Numbered from the stretch's first letter, positions 18,210-28,013 are shown. The stretch: 64,000 nucleotides of DNA from Stenotrophomonas acidaminiphila (GCF_001431595.1 NZ_LDJO01000008.1:1-64000); one strand, 5' to 3'. Numbers and translations: made by a program. The notes: generated from the letters alone by a model not told the origin.

Positions 18210-21068
18210 TCACTTGGCGGCCGGCACCGGGTTGCCGTCGCTGTCGACCACGACCACTTCGCCCAGGCCCAGCGCACGCACCGGCGCCTCGGTCTGCTTG
18301 AGGTCGCCCACCACCACCCAGGTCAGCCTTGCCGGGTCCAGCGTCCTGGCCGCTTCGGCCACCTGGGCCGGGGTCATCGCCTCGATCTCGGCCTTGCGCT
18401 TGAACACGTAGTCGTCCGGGCGCTGGTAGCGCACGATGCCGCCGATGGTGTTCATCACCGCCGAGGCGGTCTCGTAGGCGCCCGGCAGGCTCAGCGTCTG
18501 GATGTTGCGGATGCGGGTGACTTCGTCCGTCGTCGGCGGCCGCTGGCCACTGGCGAACTGGCTGATCTCTGCCTGCATTTCCTTCATCGCGTCGCTGGTC
18601 TTGTCGATCTGCACCGGCGCCACCGCCATCCACGGCCGCTGCCCCAGCGCACCGCTGGCGCTGGAACGGGCACCGTAGGACCAGTGCTTGTCCTCGCGCA
18701 GGTTCATGTTCAGGCGCGAGGTGAAGTCACCGCCCAGCACGCCATTGGCGATGTCGAAGCGGGTCGCCCCCGCGTCCATGGTGGAAGGCACGACCTGGCC
18801 GGCGAACAGGTTGGCCTGCACCGCGCCGGGCTGGTCGATCAGGTACACGCGGGCCTTGTCCGGGCGCGCGACCGCCGACGGTGCGCCCACCGCGGGTGCC
18901 GCGCCCTCGCCCTTCCAGTCGCCGAGCTGGCGGTCCAGCAGCGGCACGATCTCCTTCAGCGTGGTGTCGCCGACCACGATCAGGGTCGCGTTCTCCGGGC
19001 GCACCCAGTCCTTGTGGAAGGACAGCAGGTCGTCGCGGCCCAGCGCCTGGATCGCCGCCTCGTCGCCGCTGCCGGTGAACGGGATGGCGTACGGGTGGCC
19101 CTTGCCGTACAGCAGCGGCGGCAGCACGCGCATCGCCACCGCGTTCGGGTTGACCTTCTCCTGCTTGATGCCCGCGATCCAGGTGGCCTTGATGCGGTCG
19201 ATCTCGCCCTGGTCGAAGCGCGGCGCGCGCAGTGCGTCGGCATACAGCGCCAGCGACGGCGCCAGGTTCTCCTTCAGCGCCGACAGGTAGACATTGGCGC
19301 CGTCGAGCGAGGCGCCGGCGGCGATGCGTGCGCCCAGCGCGTCGGCGGCATCGGCGAAGGCCAGCGAGCCGAGCTTGCCTGCGCCCTCGTCGAGCATGCC
19401 CATGGTGAAGTTGGCGGTACCCGGCTTGCGGCCCTGGTCGGCGGTGAAGCCGCCCTGGAACTCGTAGCTGAACTGCACCACCGGGATGTCATGGCGCTCG
19501 GCCAGCACCACCCGCGTGCCGTTCTTCAGCGTGGCGCGCTGCAGCTGCGGGAACTTCAGCTCCGGGAAGGTCGCGGTCTGCGGCACGCCGGCGCTGCGGT
19601 CCACCTGCGAGGGCAGCACACGGTACCTGGCGTCGACCGCCGGCACGTTGAACGGCGCGGGCTTGCCGGACGGCAGCTCGGCCAGCGCCACGCGCTCGCC
19701 CGGCTCCACCACCAGGGTGTGGTCGCCCACGCCCAGCCACTTGGCGCCGACCGCCTTGACGTCGGCGACGCTGGCGTCGCGGATGTTGGACAGCGAGGTG
19801 CGGAAGCAGCCCGGGTCGCCCTCGTACACGGCGCATTCGGCCAGCGCATCGGCCTTGCCGCCGAAGCCACCGATGCGCTCGATGCCGCGGATGAAGCCGG
19901 CGCGGAACGCGGTCTTGGCGCGTGCCAGCTCCTCCGCGCTGGGGCCTTCGGCCACCAGCCGCTTCAGCTCTTCATCGATGACCGCCTCGACCTTGGCAGG
20001 GTCCACGCCCTGCTTGACCGTGGCCATGATGATGAAGTTGGAACCCAGCTGCGACGGGCCGACCATGGTGCCGATGTTGTCCACCAGCTTGTCCTGGTGC
20101 AGCAGCCGCTGGTCCAGGCGCGAGGACTTGGCACCGCCCAGCACCTGCGCGAACAACTGCAGCTGGTCGATGTCGGTGGTGCCGACCTGGGCCACGTTCC
20201 AGGCACGGTAGATGCGCGCCTGCGGCACCTTGTCGGTCATCACCTCGCGGGTGGAGGCGGCGCGCTGGGCGACGTCCACCTTCGGCTGGGCCATGGTCGG
20301 GCCGGCCGGGATGTCGCCGAAGTAGCGGGCGACCTTTTCCTTGGCGGTGGCCACGTCGATGTCGCCGGCCAGCACCAGCACCGCGTTGTTCGGGCCGTAC
20401 CAGGTGCGGAACCAGGTCTTGACGTCTTCCAGCGAGGCGGCGTTGAGGTCGTTCATCGAGCCGATCACGCCGTGGTGATACGGATGCCCGGCCGGGTACA
20501 GCGCGCGGGTCAGCTTGTCCCACACCTGGCCATAGGGCTGGTTCTCGCCCTGGCGCTTCTCGTTCTGCACCACGCCGCGCTGTTCGTCGAGCGCGGCCTG
20601 GTCGATCGCACCGAGCAGGTGGCCCATGCGGTCCGATTCCATCCACAGCGCCATGTCCAGCGCGGTGGTGGGCACGTTCTGGAAGTAATTGGTGCGGTCG
20701 GTGTTGGTAGTGCCGTTCTGGTCGGTGGCGCCGACCTGCTTGAACGGCTCGAAGAACTCGCCGCTGTGGTTCTCGCTGCCCTGGAACATTAGGTGCTCGA
20801 ACAGGTGGGCGAAGCCGGTGCGCCCGGACGGCTCGTCCTTGGCACCGACGTGGTACCAGATGTTGACCGCCACGATCGGCGCCTTGCGGTCGGTGTGCAC
20901 CACCACGCGCAGGCCGTTGGGCAGGGTGAATTCCTCGAACGGAATGTCCACCGAGGTGGCCGCGGCCGGGGCCTTGGCAGCGGCAGGCAGTGGCATGCCG
21001 GCGAACCCGCCCAGGGCGAGGCCCAGCGCGGTGGCGAGAAGGGCGGTCCGGGGAGTTGCTGCGTTCAT
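18210..21068 (-). CDS. periplasmic M16 family zinc peptidase, two-domain
   Basis: A 952-residue pitrilysin-family protease. An N-terminal signal peptide (to about residue 32) exports it. The inverted zinc motif HLFEH (HxxEH) is near residue 80, with the downstream Glu expected in the EQRGVVQNEK block. A second M16 domain starts near residue 480 and has no HxxEH, as is usual for the non-catalytic half. It probably degrades small peptides in the periplasm. The ATG at 21068 follows AAGGAAAG at five bases; an ATG six codons upstream is less likely. No pqqF-like context is seen. Confidence 0.9.
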   Translation of the reverse strand: MNAATPRTALLATALGLALGGFAGMPLPAAAKAPAAATSVDIPFEEFTLPNGLRVVVHTDRKAPIVAVNIWYHVGAKDEPSGRTGFAHLFEHLMFQGSENHSGEFFEPFKQVGATDQNGTTNTDRTNYFQNVPTTALDMALWMESDRMGHLLGAIDQAALDEQRGVVQNEKRQGENQPYGQVWDKLTRALYPAGHPYHHGVIGSMNDLNAASLEDVKTWFRTWYGPNNAVLVLAGDIDVATAKEKVARYFGDIPAGPTMAQPKVDVAQRAASTREVMTDKVPQARIYRAWNVAQVGTTDIDQLQLFAQVLGGAKSSRLDQRLLHQDKLVDNIGTMVGPSQLGSNFIIMATVKQGVDPAKVEAVIDEELKRLVAEGPSAEELARAKTAFRAGFIRGIERIGGFGGKADALAECAVYEGDPGCFRTSLSNIRDASVADVKAVGAKWLGVGDHTLVVEPGERVALAELPSGKPAPFNVPAVDARYRVLPSQVDRSAGVPQTATFPELKFPQLQRATLKNGTRVVLAERHDIPVVQFSYEFQGGFTADQGRKPGTANFTMGMLDEGAGKLGSLAFADAADALGARIAAGASLDGANVYLSALKENLAPSLALYADALRAPRFDQGEIDRIKATWIAGIKQEKVNPNAVAMRVLPPLLYGKGHPYAIPFTGSGDEAAIQALGRDDLLSFHKDWVRPENATLIVVGDTTLKEIVPLLDRQLGDWKGEGAAPAVGAPSAVARPDKARVYLIDQPGAVQANLFAGQVVPSTMDAGATRFDIANGVLGGDFTSRLNMNLREDKHWSYGARSSASGALGQRPWMAVAPVQIDKTSDAMKEMQAEISQFASGQRPPTTDEVTRIRNIQTLSLPGAYETASAVMNTIGGIVRYQRPDDYVFKRKAEIEAMTPAQVAEAARTLDPARLTWVVVGDLKQTEAPVRALGLGEVVVVDSDGNPVPAAK

Positions 21069-21331
21069 CCCACTTTCCTTGAGCAATGAATGTGAAAACC
21101 GATCCTAACCGGGCGTGCCGGCCAGCCGCATACGCCATGGGTCATGGGTGGCAGGGCACGCGTGCGGTCCGTTGACGGGTGACCTGCACACCACCGCGCT
21201 ACCTGGCGGGCGGTGAACCGCCCTGCGTCCACCAGTGCATGGATGTCCGCGGACGGCGGCCACAGGCCGCAGCGTCCGGACAGCGGACACTCAAGAATCA
21301 AAAATATCCTTTTAAATCAATGCAATGGATT

Positions 21332-21347
21332 TGGCACGCATTCTGCT
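21332..21347 (+). promoter_or_regulatory. candidate sigma-54 (-24/-12) promoter
   Basis: TGGCACGCATTCTGCT keeps the -24 GG and -12 GC at the required distance and differs from the TGGCACG-N4-TTGCW consensus at two positions. It lies 150 bases before the start of the small repeat protein at 21496, inside an AT-rich tract. Confidence 0.45.
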
Positions 21348-21442
21348 TCCTGGATACCCGCAGCAGACCAGGATCCAACGAAACATGACTGGATGCTGAA
21401 CAAATCAAAGAAATGCAAAGAATCCCTTGCATCCTGAGATTT

Positions 21443-21466
21443 GGTGTACTACCTTACTACCACACC
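21443..21466. promoter_or_regulatory. candidate GntR-type operator
   Basis: The sequence has inverted ends GGTGT and ACACC with internal TA steps in symmetric positions (GGTGT-N2-TA-N6-TA-N2-ACACC). This is the layout of YtrA/GntR subfamily operators. It lies 30 bases before the start of the small repeat protein, where a repressor would overlap a promoter. No GntR gene is in the window. Confidence 0.4.
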
Positions 21467-21495
21467 ACCGCTCACACACACCAAACAGGCCCGCC

Positions 21496-21891
21496 ATGAA
21501 CACCAAGTCCTTCGCCATCGCCATCGCCCTCGTCGCCGGCTTCTCCGCCTCCGCGCATGCGTCCAACATCGTCACTCTGGAAACCGTGCAGGTGCGTCCG
21601 TCCGCGGACCAGCTGGTCCAGGCCGAACGCGAGCGCTCCAGCACCATCCCGACCCTGTCGTCGGTCCAGGTGCGCCCGACCGCCGGCCAGATCGTCGAAC
21701 TCGCTGCCGAGCAGGCCGCCGCCCAGCTGGCCACCCATACGCCGGTGGCCATCGGCGCCAGCATCGGCCAGTGGATGGTCTCGCTGCCGGCCATCACCGT
21801 TCGTCCCGATGCCCAGCAGGTCAAGGCGCTGGCCACCGAGCTGGCCACCGATACCCTGGGCCAGGTCGCCAACGGGATGGTCGCCAAGTGA
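21496..21891 (+). CDS. small exported protein with three VRP repeats
   Basis: A 131-residue protein not recognised from any family. A signal peptide (residues 1-22, cleavage after AHA) is followed by three spaced repeats: VQVRPSADQL, VQVRPTAGQI and ITVRPDAQQV, each followed by a run of small helix-forming residues. No cysteines and no membrane segment are seen after the signal, so it is probably periplasmic or secreted. The 5' region carries a possible sigma-54 promoter and a GntR-like palindrome, so it is probably regulated. Confidence 0.7.
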   Translation: MNTKSFAIAIALVAGFSASAHASNIVTLETVQVRPSADQLVQAERERSSTIPTLSSVQVRPTAGQIVELAAEQAAAQLATHTPVAIGASIGQWMVSLPAITVRPDAQQVKALATELATDTLGQVANGMVAK

Positions 21892-22017
21892 GTCGTCGCA
21901 ACCATCCGGACCTGTCCGTGCCGCAGCCATGCCGGGCACGTGCCATCCCTTCGCCCGCAGCAGGCTGCAGCGGCGCGGGCAGGTCCTAGCCGGACACCCA
22001 CGGCGTAAACTGCGCCG

Positions 22018-22497
22018 ATGACCGCGCCTCCCGTTTTCCATGTACTGCTGTACCAGCCCGAGATCCCGCCCAACACCGGCAACGTGATCCGGCTCTGCGC
22101 CAACACCGGCGCCCGGCTCCACCTGATCGAACCGCTCGGCTTCGACCTCAGCGACAGGCAGCTCAAGCGGGCCGGCCTGGACTATCACGAATACGCGCGC
22201 ATGCAGGTCCATCCGGACCTGGACACCGCGCTGGCGCGCATCGCGCCCAGCCGCCTGTTCGCCATGAGCACCCGCGCCAGCGTGCGCTACGACAGCGTGC
22301 GCTTTGCCGACGGCGACGCCTTCCTGTTCGGCCCGGAAACGCGCGGCCTGCCGCAGGAACTGCTCGACGCCCTGCCCGCCGGCCATCGCCTGCGCCTGCC
22401 GATGCAGCCGGACAACCGCAGCCTCAATCTGTCCAACTCGGTCGCCGTGGTGGTGTTCGAAGCCTGGCGCCAGCATGGCTTTGTCGGCGGCCAGTAA
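22018..22497 (+). CDS. trmL: tRNA (cytidine/uridine-34-2'-O)-methyltransferase TrmL
   Basis: SPOUT methyltransferase (159 residues) that 2'-O-methylates the wobble base of tRNA-Leu isoacceptors using SAM. The N-terminal PEIPPNTGNVIRLCANTG motif and the knotted C-terminal blocks FGPETRGLP and LRLPMQPDNRSLNLSNSVAV are all present, with the family's usual length. It stands alone between two small exported proteins. Confidence 0.95.
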   Translation: MTAPPVFHVLLYQPEIPPNTGNVIRLCANTGARLHLIEPLGFDLSDRQLKRAGLDYHEYARMQVHPDLDTALARIAPSRLFAMSTRASVRYDSVRFADGDAFLFGPETRGLPQELLDALPAGHRLRLPMQPDNRSLNLSNSVAVVVFEAWRQHGFVGGQ

Positions 22498-22584
22498 AAA
22501 GGCGACCAGGACATGCAAAGCGGCTGCGCCGGCCCGGTATGCTTGAGGGTTCCGCATACCCATGCGCCAATCAATGGAAGGACA

Positions 22585-23052
22585 ATGCAGCGCATCGCAA
22601 TCGCCGCCGGGCTGATCGGTTTCATGGCCATCGGCCAACTCCACGCCTCGACCACCCCGGTCATCGACACCACCCGGCCGACTGCTCCGCAGATCGAGCG
22701 CATCCAGGCCGAACTGGCCGGGCACAAGACCTACAGCGAATTGAAACCGGCCGACCACGCGCAGGTGGTGAATGCGCTGTCGCGGATCCAGGAAAAGCTG
22801 GGCAGCGAGGGCGTCCTGTCCGGCCTGCATCCGGCTGCGCAGGTGGACGTGGTCAACGACCAGGAACTGATCAACACCCTGCTTGCCAAGGCCAGGGCCG
22901 ACAGCCGCCTGGTGTGCCGGAGGGAAACCCTCGTTGGCACCAATCGCCCGCAGACCATCTGCATGACGGTCGCCGAACGCGCCGCGGCACGCGAGCGCAG
23001 CATGGATACGATGCGCAAGACCGGCATCAGCCGGCCGGAAATAATTCCCTGA
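22585..23052 (+). CDS. exported protein of unknown function
   Basis: A 155-residue protein with a signal peptide (residues 1-21, ending QLHAS) and no recognised domain. The mature part is helix-rich and charged, with a pair of cysteines (VCRRE near 112 and TICMT near 127) that could form a disulfide. It ends in a basic segment. GGAAGGACA precedes the ATG at 22585. The gene is 87 bases after trmL and could share its transcript. Confidence 0.65.
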   Translation: MQRIAIAAGLIGFMAIGQLHASTTPVIDTTRPTAPQIERIQAELAGHKTYSELKPADHAQVVNALSRIQEKLGSEGVLSGLHPAAQVDVVNDQELINTLLAKARADSRLVCRRETLVGTNRPQTICMTVAERAAARERSMDTMRKTGISRPEIIP

Positions 23053-23070
23053 TCCTGCGGGGCGGCGGGC

Positions 23071-24300
23071 TCACGCGCCGCCGACCACGCCCGCCGCCTG
23101 CAACTCCCGCAGGCGGTCGGCATCCAGCGACAGCACCTGTTCCAGCACCTGCGCGGTGTGCTGACCCAGCAACGGCGCGGCGTGCCGGTACTGCAGCGGC
23201 GTGGCCGAGAACCGCAGTGGATTGCGTACCGCCGGCACCGTATCGCCGCTGGCGTGCGGCAGGTCGATGCGCAATCCGCGCGCGCGCACCTGCGGATCGT
23301 CGAACACCTGGTCGATGCGGTTGACCGGGCTGGCCGGTACCAGCGCCCGTTCCAGCCGCTGCAGCCATTCGGCGACCGTGCGCGTGCGCAGCCGCTGCTG
23401 CAGCAGCGACACCAGTTCGGCACGGTGCGCCACCCGGCAATTGTTGGTCGCATAGCGGGCATCGGCCGCCAGCCACGGCTCGTCGATCACCTCGCACAGG
23501 CGCGCGAACTGCGCGTCGTTGCCGACCGCCAGCATGAAATGGCCATCGGCCGCGGGCATCACCTGGTAGGGCACGATGTTCGGATGCGCGGTGCCCTGGC
23601 GGCCCGGCACCTGGCCGCCGACCAGCCAGTTGGAGGCCTGGTTGGCCAGCCAGGCCACCTGCGTGTCCAGCAGGGCCAGGTCGATCTGCTGGCCCTGGCC
23701 GGTGCGTTCGGCATGGCGCAGCGCCGCCAGGATCGCGGTGGCCGCGTACATGCCGGTCATCAGGTCGGTCGCCGCAACGCCCACTTTCTGCGGGCCACCA
23801 CCGGGCGCGCCGTCGGGTTCGCCGGTCACGCTCATCAACCCGCCGATGGCCTGGATGGCGGCGTCGTAGCCGGCGCGCCGCGCGTAGGGTCCATCCTGGC
23901 CGTAACCGGTGATCGAGCAGTACACCAGCGCCGGGTTGAGCGCACGCAGGCTGGGGTAATCCAGCCCGTACTTCGCCAGCCCGCCGACCTTGTAGTTTTC
24001 CACCAGCACCTGGCAGTGCGCGGCCAGCGCGCGGATCAGCGCCTGCCCTTGCGGCAGGGTGAAGTCGATGGCGACCGAGCGCTTGCCGCGGTTGGCGCAC
24101 AGGTAGTACGCCGACTCGGCAGTGTCGGTGCCGTCGGCGTCCTTGAGGAACGGCGGCCCCCAGCCGCGGGTGTCGTCGCCCGCCCCCGGACGCTCTACCT
24201 TGATCACGTCGGCGCCGAAATCGGCCAGCACCTGGGTGGCCCACGGCCCGGCCAGGATGCGCGACAGGTCAAGTACGCGCACGCCGTCGAGCAGGTTCAT
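23071..24300 (-). CDS. CaiB/BaiF family (class III) CoA-transferase
   Basis: A 409-residue class III CoA-transferase. It opens with LLDGVRVLDLSRILAGPWA, continues with DVIKVERPGAGDDTRGWGPP, and carries the Asp-containing GVAATDLMTGMYAA block that holds the catalytic aspartate in this family. It lies 67 bases downstream of gcdH on the same strand. That pairing is common in proteobacteria and suggests it activates glutarate (as in human SUGCT) to feed glutaryl-CoA dehydrogenase. The specific acyl group is inference. Confidence 0.85.
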   Translation of the reverse strand: MNLLDGVRVLDLSRILAGPWATQVLADFGADVIKVERPGAGDDTRGWGPPFLKDADGTDTAESAYYLCANRGKRSVAIDFTLPQGQALIRALAAHCQVLVENYKVGGLAKYGLDYPSLRALNPALVYCSITGYGQDGPYARRAGYDAAIQAIGGLMSVTGEPDGAPGGGPQKVGVAATDLMTGMYAATAILAALRHAERTGQGQQIDLALLDTQVAWLANQASNWLVGGQVPGRQGTAHPNIVPYQVMPAADGHFMLAVGNDAQFARLCEVIDEPWLAADARYATNNCRVAHRAELVSLLQQRLRTRTVAEWLQRLERALVPASPVNRIDQVFDDPQVRARGLRIDLPHASGDTVPAVRNPLRFSATPLQYRHAAPLLGQHTAQVLEQVLSLDADRLRELQAAGVVGGA

Positions 24301-24367
24301 CGTGGTGTTCCCCCTTGCGCCCCGGAAGCGCGGCTTCCGGGGCGTCCCGCGCTCATGTCGATCGCAC

Positions 24368-25540
24368 TCAGAACGCGTTGATGCCGGTCAGTTCGCGGCC
24401 GACCACCAGCTGGTGCACGGTCTCGGTGCCTTCATAGGTGATCACCGACTCCAGGTTCAGCGCGTGGCGGATGGCGGAGTGCTCGGTGGTGATGCCGGCA
24501 CCCCCCAGCAGGTCGCGGCATTCGCGGGCGATGTCGATGGCCAGGCGGCAATTGTTCCACTTGGCCAGCGACACCTGCTGCGGCTGCATTTCCCCGGCGT
24601 CCTTCAGGCGACCCAGCTGCAGCACCAGCAGCTGGCCGGCGGTGATGCGGCGGGCCATGTCGGCCATCTTGATCTGCGCGCTCTGGGTCGCCGCGACCGG
24701 GCGACCGAACAGGATGCGCTCCTTGGTGTAGGCCAGCACTTCGTCCAGGCAGGCGATGGCCGCGCCGATCGGGCCCCAGGTGATGCCGTAGCGGGCCTGG
24801 GTCAGGCAGCCCAGCGGACCCTTCAGCCCCTTGACGTTGGGCAGCCGGTTGGCGTCGGGCACGCGCACGTTGTCGAAGAACAGCGCGCCGGTCACCGAGG
24901 CGCGCAGGCTCATCTTGTGCTTGATCTCCTGCGCGGTGAAGCCCGGGGTGCCCTTCTCGATCACGAAGCCCTGCACGCCCTCGTCGGTGTTGGCCCAGAC
25001 GATGGCGATGTCGGCCACCGAGCCGTTGGTGATCCACATCTTGGAGCCGTTGATGACCCAGTCACCGCCGTCCTTGACCGCGCGGGTCTTCATGCTGGCC
25101 GGGTCCGAGCCGCCGTGCGCCTCGGTCAGGCCGAAGCAGCCGATGACCTTGCCGCGCGCCATGTCCGGCAGCCAGCGCATGCGCTGCTCTTCCGAGCCGT
25201 AGGCATAGATCGGGTACATGCACAGCGAGCTCTGCACCGAGACGAAGCTGCGCAGGCCCGAATCGCCGCGCTCCAGTTCCTGGCAGATCAGGCCGTAGCT
25301 GACGCCATTGAGGCCGGCACCGCCGTACTGCTCCGGCAGGGTGCTGCCCAGCAGACCCATGTCGGCGATCTCGGGGATCAGCTCGTCGGGGAAGCGGCCC
25401 TGGTCGAAACAGTCGCCGATGATCGGCAGTACGCGTTCGTCGGTGAAGCGGGCAACGGAGTCCTGCACGGCGCGCTCTTCCTCGCTCAGCAGCGAACGCA
25501 CATCGAACAGGTCGAAGGGGTTGAGGGTCTTCAAAGTCAT
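24368..25540 (-). CDS. gcdH: glutaryl-CoA dehydrogenase
   Basis: FAD-dependent enzyme (390 residues) that oxidises and decarboxylates glutaryl-CoA to crotonyl-CoA in lysine/tryptophan catabolism. The acyl-CoA dehydrogenase signatures GCFGLTEAHGGSDP and QARYGITWGPIGAA are present, and the catalytic Glu370 lies in YEGTETVHQL, the position used by glutaryl-CoA dehydrogenases. It is first in a two-gene unit with the CoA-transferase and is divergent from the amino-acid permease. Confidence 0.93.
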   Translation of the reverse strand: MTLKTLNPFDLFDVRSLLSEEERAVQDSVARFTDERVLPIIGDCFDQGRFPDELIPEIADMGLLGSTLPEQYGGAGLNGVSYGLICQELERGDSGLRSFVSVQSSLCMYPIYAYGSEEQRMRWLPDMARGKVIGCFGLTEAHGGSDPASMKTRAVKDGGDWVINGSKMWITNGSVADIAIVWANTDEGVQGFVIEKGTPGFTAQEIKHKMSLRASVTGALFFDNVRVPDANRLPNVKGLKGPLGCLTQARYGITWGPIGAAIACLDEVLAYTKERILFGRPVAATQSAQIKMADMARRITAGQLLVLQLGRLKDAGEMQPQQVSLAKWNNCRLAIDIARECRDLLGGAGITTEHSAIRHALNLESVITYEGTETVHQLVVGRELTGINAF

Positions 25541-25786
25541 TGCTGTCTCGGAAAGCTGCCATCACGGCCGGGAGGGTGGATGAATAAGGTAGTGCATCCG
25601 CGCCGGGAAAGTTGCTGCGGCCGCACCTTGACAGGCCGGCAGCGGGCCCGACCCTTGCCCCAGAGGCCCCCTGACCGGCGGTCGCGCCCCCCCGCAGCCG
25701 GGGGCGGCAGGCCCAACCAACGGAACAGGCACGGGACGCGGCCGACGCGGTATGGTGTCGCCCTTTCCGCCCTCCGAAGCCCGCCG

Positions 25787-27166
25787 ATGCCCGCCAACCC
25801 GTCCGTCGCCGCCCCGGCTCCGCCGTCGCAGAAACTGGAACGCGCGCTCAAACCGCGCCAGCTGATCATGATGGGCCTGGGCAGCGCGATCGGCGCCGGC
25901 CTGTTCCTGGGCTCGGGCGTGGGCATCCACGCCGCCGGCCCGGCGGTACTGCTGTCCTACCTGGTCGCCGGCACCCTGGTGATCATCATGATGCATGCCA
26001 TGGGCGAGATGGCCGCCGCACGCCCGGCCAGCGGCGCGTTCTCGGTCTACGCCGCCGATGCGCTGGGCGCCACCGCCGGCGCCACCATCGGCTGGCTGTG
26101 GTGGGTGCAGCTGGTGATCGTGATCGCGGCCGAGTCGGTCGGCGCGGCCGGCCTGCTGGCGACGCTGTGGCCACAGCTGTCGGTGCCGCTGACCTCGCTG
26201 GCGTTCATGGTGGTGTTCACCGTCATCAACCTGATGGGGGTTCGCAACTACGGCGAGTTCGAGTTCTGGTTCGCCATCCTCAAGGTCGCGGCGATCATCG
26301 CCTTCATCGCCGTCGGCATCGCGCTGCTGTGCGGGCTGCTGCCGGGCGTGCCCTCGCCGGGCCTGTCCAACCTGTTCGAGCATGGCGGCTTCGCGCCCAA
26401 TGGCCTGGCCGGCGTCGGCGCGGCGCTGCTGGTGGTGGTGTTCGCCTTCGGCGGCACCGAGATCGTGGCGGTGGCCGCGGCCGAGACCCAGGACCCCGAA
26501 CGCAGCCTGGCACGCGCGATCCGCACCGTGGCCTGGCGCATCCTGGTGTTCTACATCGGCTCGATCGGGGTGATCATCGCGGTGGTGCCGTGGACCAGCG
26601 AATCGCTGAAATCGCCGTTCGCGGCGGTGCTGCAGGTCGCCAACATCCCCGGCGCGGCCACCGCCATCACCCTGATCGCGGTGATCGCCCTGCTGTCGGC
26701 GCTCAACGCCAATCTCTACGGCGCCTCGCGCATGATCCACTCGCTGGCCGCGCGCGGCGAAGCGCCACGCGGGCTGGCGCGGATCAGCAGCCGCCAGGTA
26801 CCGGTGCTGGCGGTGCTGGCCAGCGTGCTGTTCGGCTTCGCCGCCACCGTGCTGGAACTGCTGTATCCGGACCGTGTGCTGCCGGTGCTGCTGAACGTGG
26901 TCGGCTCGACCTGCCTGCTGGTGTGGACCATCACCCTGGTCTCGCAGCTGGTACTGCGCCGCCGCGCCGAACGCCTGGGCACGCCGTTGCCGTTCCGGAT
27001 GGCCGGATTCCCCTACCTGACGGTGCTGGCGCTGGCGATCCTGGTGCTGATCTTCGCGCTGCTGCTGTCCGCACCCGAGACCCGCCTGCAGTTCCTGTCG
27101 ATGGCCGCGCTGACCGCCGCCATCGCCGTGGTGAGCGGGATGGCGCGGCGCTTCCGGCGCGGCTGA
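25787..27166 (+). CDS. amino acid permease, APC superfamily
   Basis: A 459-residue inner-membrane transporter with 12 predicted helices. The first helix has the GSAIGAGLFLGSG substrate-binding loop of the amino acid transporter (AAT) family, and FAFGGTEIVAVAAAE matches the conserved TM6 region. It resembles GabP/AnsP-type proton symporters; the substrate is not certain. It is divergent from gcdH across 246 bases, so a link to lysine-type amino-acid catabolism is possible. Confidence 0.85.
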   Translation: MPANPSVAAPAPPSQKLERALKPRQLIMMGLGSAIGAGLFLGSGVGIHAAGPAVLLSYLVAGTLVIIMMHAMGEMAAARPASGAFSVYAADALGATAGATIGWLWWVQLVIVIAAESVGAAGLLATLWPQLSVPLTSLAFMVVFTVINLMGVRNYGEFEFWFAILKVAAIIAFIAVGIALLCGLLPGVPSPGLSNLFEHGGFAPNGLAGVGAALLVVVFAFGGTEIVAVAAAETQDPERSLARAIRTVAWRILVFYIGSIGVIIAVVPWTSESLKSPFAAVLQVANIPGAATAITLIAVIALLSALNANLYGASRMIHSLAARGEAPRGLARISSRQVPVLAVLASVLFGFAATVLELLYPDRVLPVLLNVVGSTCLLVWTITLVSQLVLRRRAERLGTPLPFRMAGFPYLTVLALAILVLIFALLLSAPETRLQFLSMAALTAAIAVVSGMARRFRRG

Positions 27167-27686
27167 GGACGCCCTCGCCGGCCATCCGCGGCCGGCCTGG
27201 CGACGGGCGTGTATCGGCGCACGGGTAGCGGCGGGCTCCGCGCATCCGGGGCCCCGCCAGGCCCACGCCCGATCCCGGGTCGAGGCCGGCAGCGCCGAGC
27301 CGATCCTGCGCCGGATCCGCCAGCATGTGCACACGGCCTGTCCCGCTGGCGCGACAGGCGACCCGGCGGGGGCGGCCGACCCTCCCGCTCAGCGCGCACG
27401 CCGCGCCCGGCGCGTAGCCGCGCGTTCAGCGCGCGCGGCACCGGCCAGGGCATTGGCCTGTACGCCCGGCCGCGCCAGGCCACGCAACGCACCGGGGGGT
27501 GGTGCGCCAGCCCTCAAGCGTGGCCCGCGGCCGCCGCTACCCATGCCGCCGGCAGCGCTTCACCAGGCCATCGGAGGCTGGTCCGGGGCACGCGCGGACA
27601 GCGGAAGCACGAAAGGCATTGACGCCGGCCCCGCCAACGATTCCACTTGCCCCCGAAAGTACGACACGACGCCCCCACGCAACGCC
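27167..27686. other. 520-base gap without a supportable gene
   Basis: A GC-rich stretch after the permease gene. Frames are open on both strands only because stop codons are rare at this GC content; none has a ribosome site or a recognisable product. No tRNA, hairpin with U-tract or REP palindrome was seen. Confidence 0.55.
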
Positions 27687-27950
27687 ATGACCGACCTCGA
27701 AGACCTCATCCAGCGCGCCATCGACCCTTCATCCGTCAAGCTGGAAGGCACCCTCACCAATCCCCCTTCCTTCGGTGTCTACCTGGTGCAGGACACCGAC
27801 AACGACAGCCAGCACTACCGGTTCGGCAGCCATCCCGTGCGCATGCAGGAACTGGAGGACAAGTTCGGCGGCTGCGAGCTGGAATACCTGTTCCTGTCGC
27901 GCGAAGATGCCGCGGCGGTGACCTCGGCGCTGAACAAGCGCGAGGAATGA
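27687..27950 (+). CDS. small conserved-looking hypothetical protein
   Basis: An 87-residue cytoplasmic, acidic protein with no signal or membrane segment. It contains the blocks FGVYLVQD and RFGSHPVRMQELEDKFG and ends in ALNKREE. It is not recognised. Normal codon use and a compact globular composition support it as a real gene. It converges on dinG. Confidence 0.6.
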   Translation: MTDLEDLIQRAIDPSSVKLEGTLTNPPSFGVYLVQDTDNDSQHYRFGSHPVRMQELEDKFGGCELEYLFLSREDAAAVTSALNKREE

Positions 27951-28013
27951 GGCGCACCGTTCGCGGCGCCGCGCCGGTGCCGCCGGAGCGGCGCCCGCAC
28001 GCGGCCGGCGACG

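Larger units (their letters stand above)
21069..21495. other. 427-base divergent gap with AT-rich regulatory core
   Basis: The gap separates the M16 gene from a small secreted protein. From about 21295 to 21440 it is far more AT-rich than its surroundings and holds a sigma-54-like promoter and a GGTGT/ACACC operator-like palindrome, both listed separately. No coding frame is convincing. Confidence 0.6.

Noticed and set aside
18684..20792. A 700-codon plus-strand frame opposite the M16 peptidase
   Set aside because: Same shadow-frame composition, no ribosome site, and a full-length real gene on the other strand.
27167..27686. Possible small genes or an RNA in the gap after the amino-acid permease
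   Set aside because: No ribosome sites, no homologous-looking product, no tRNA cloverleaf and no terminator-like hairpin were found.
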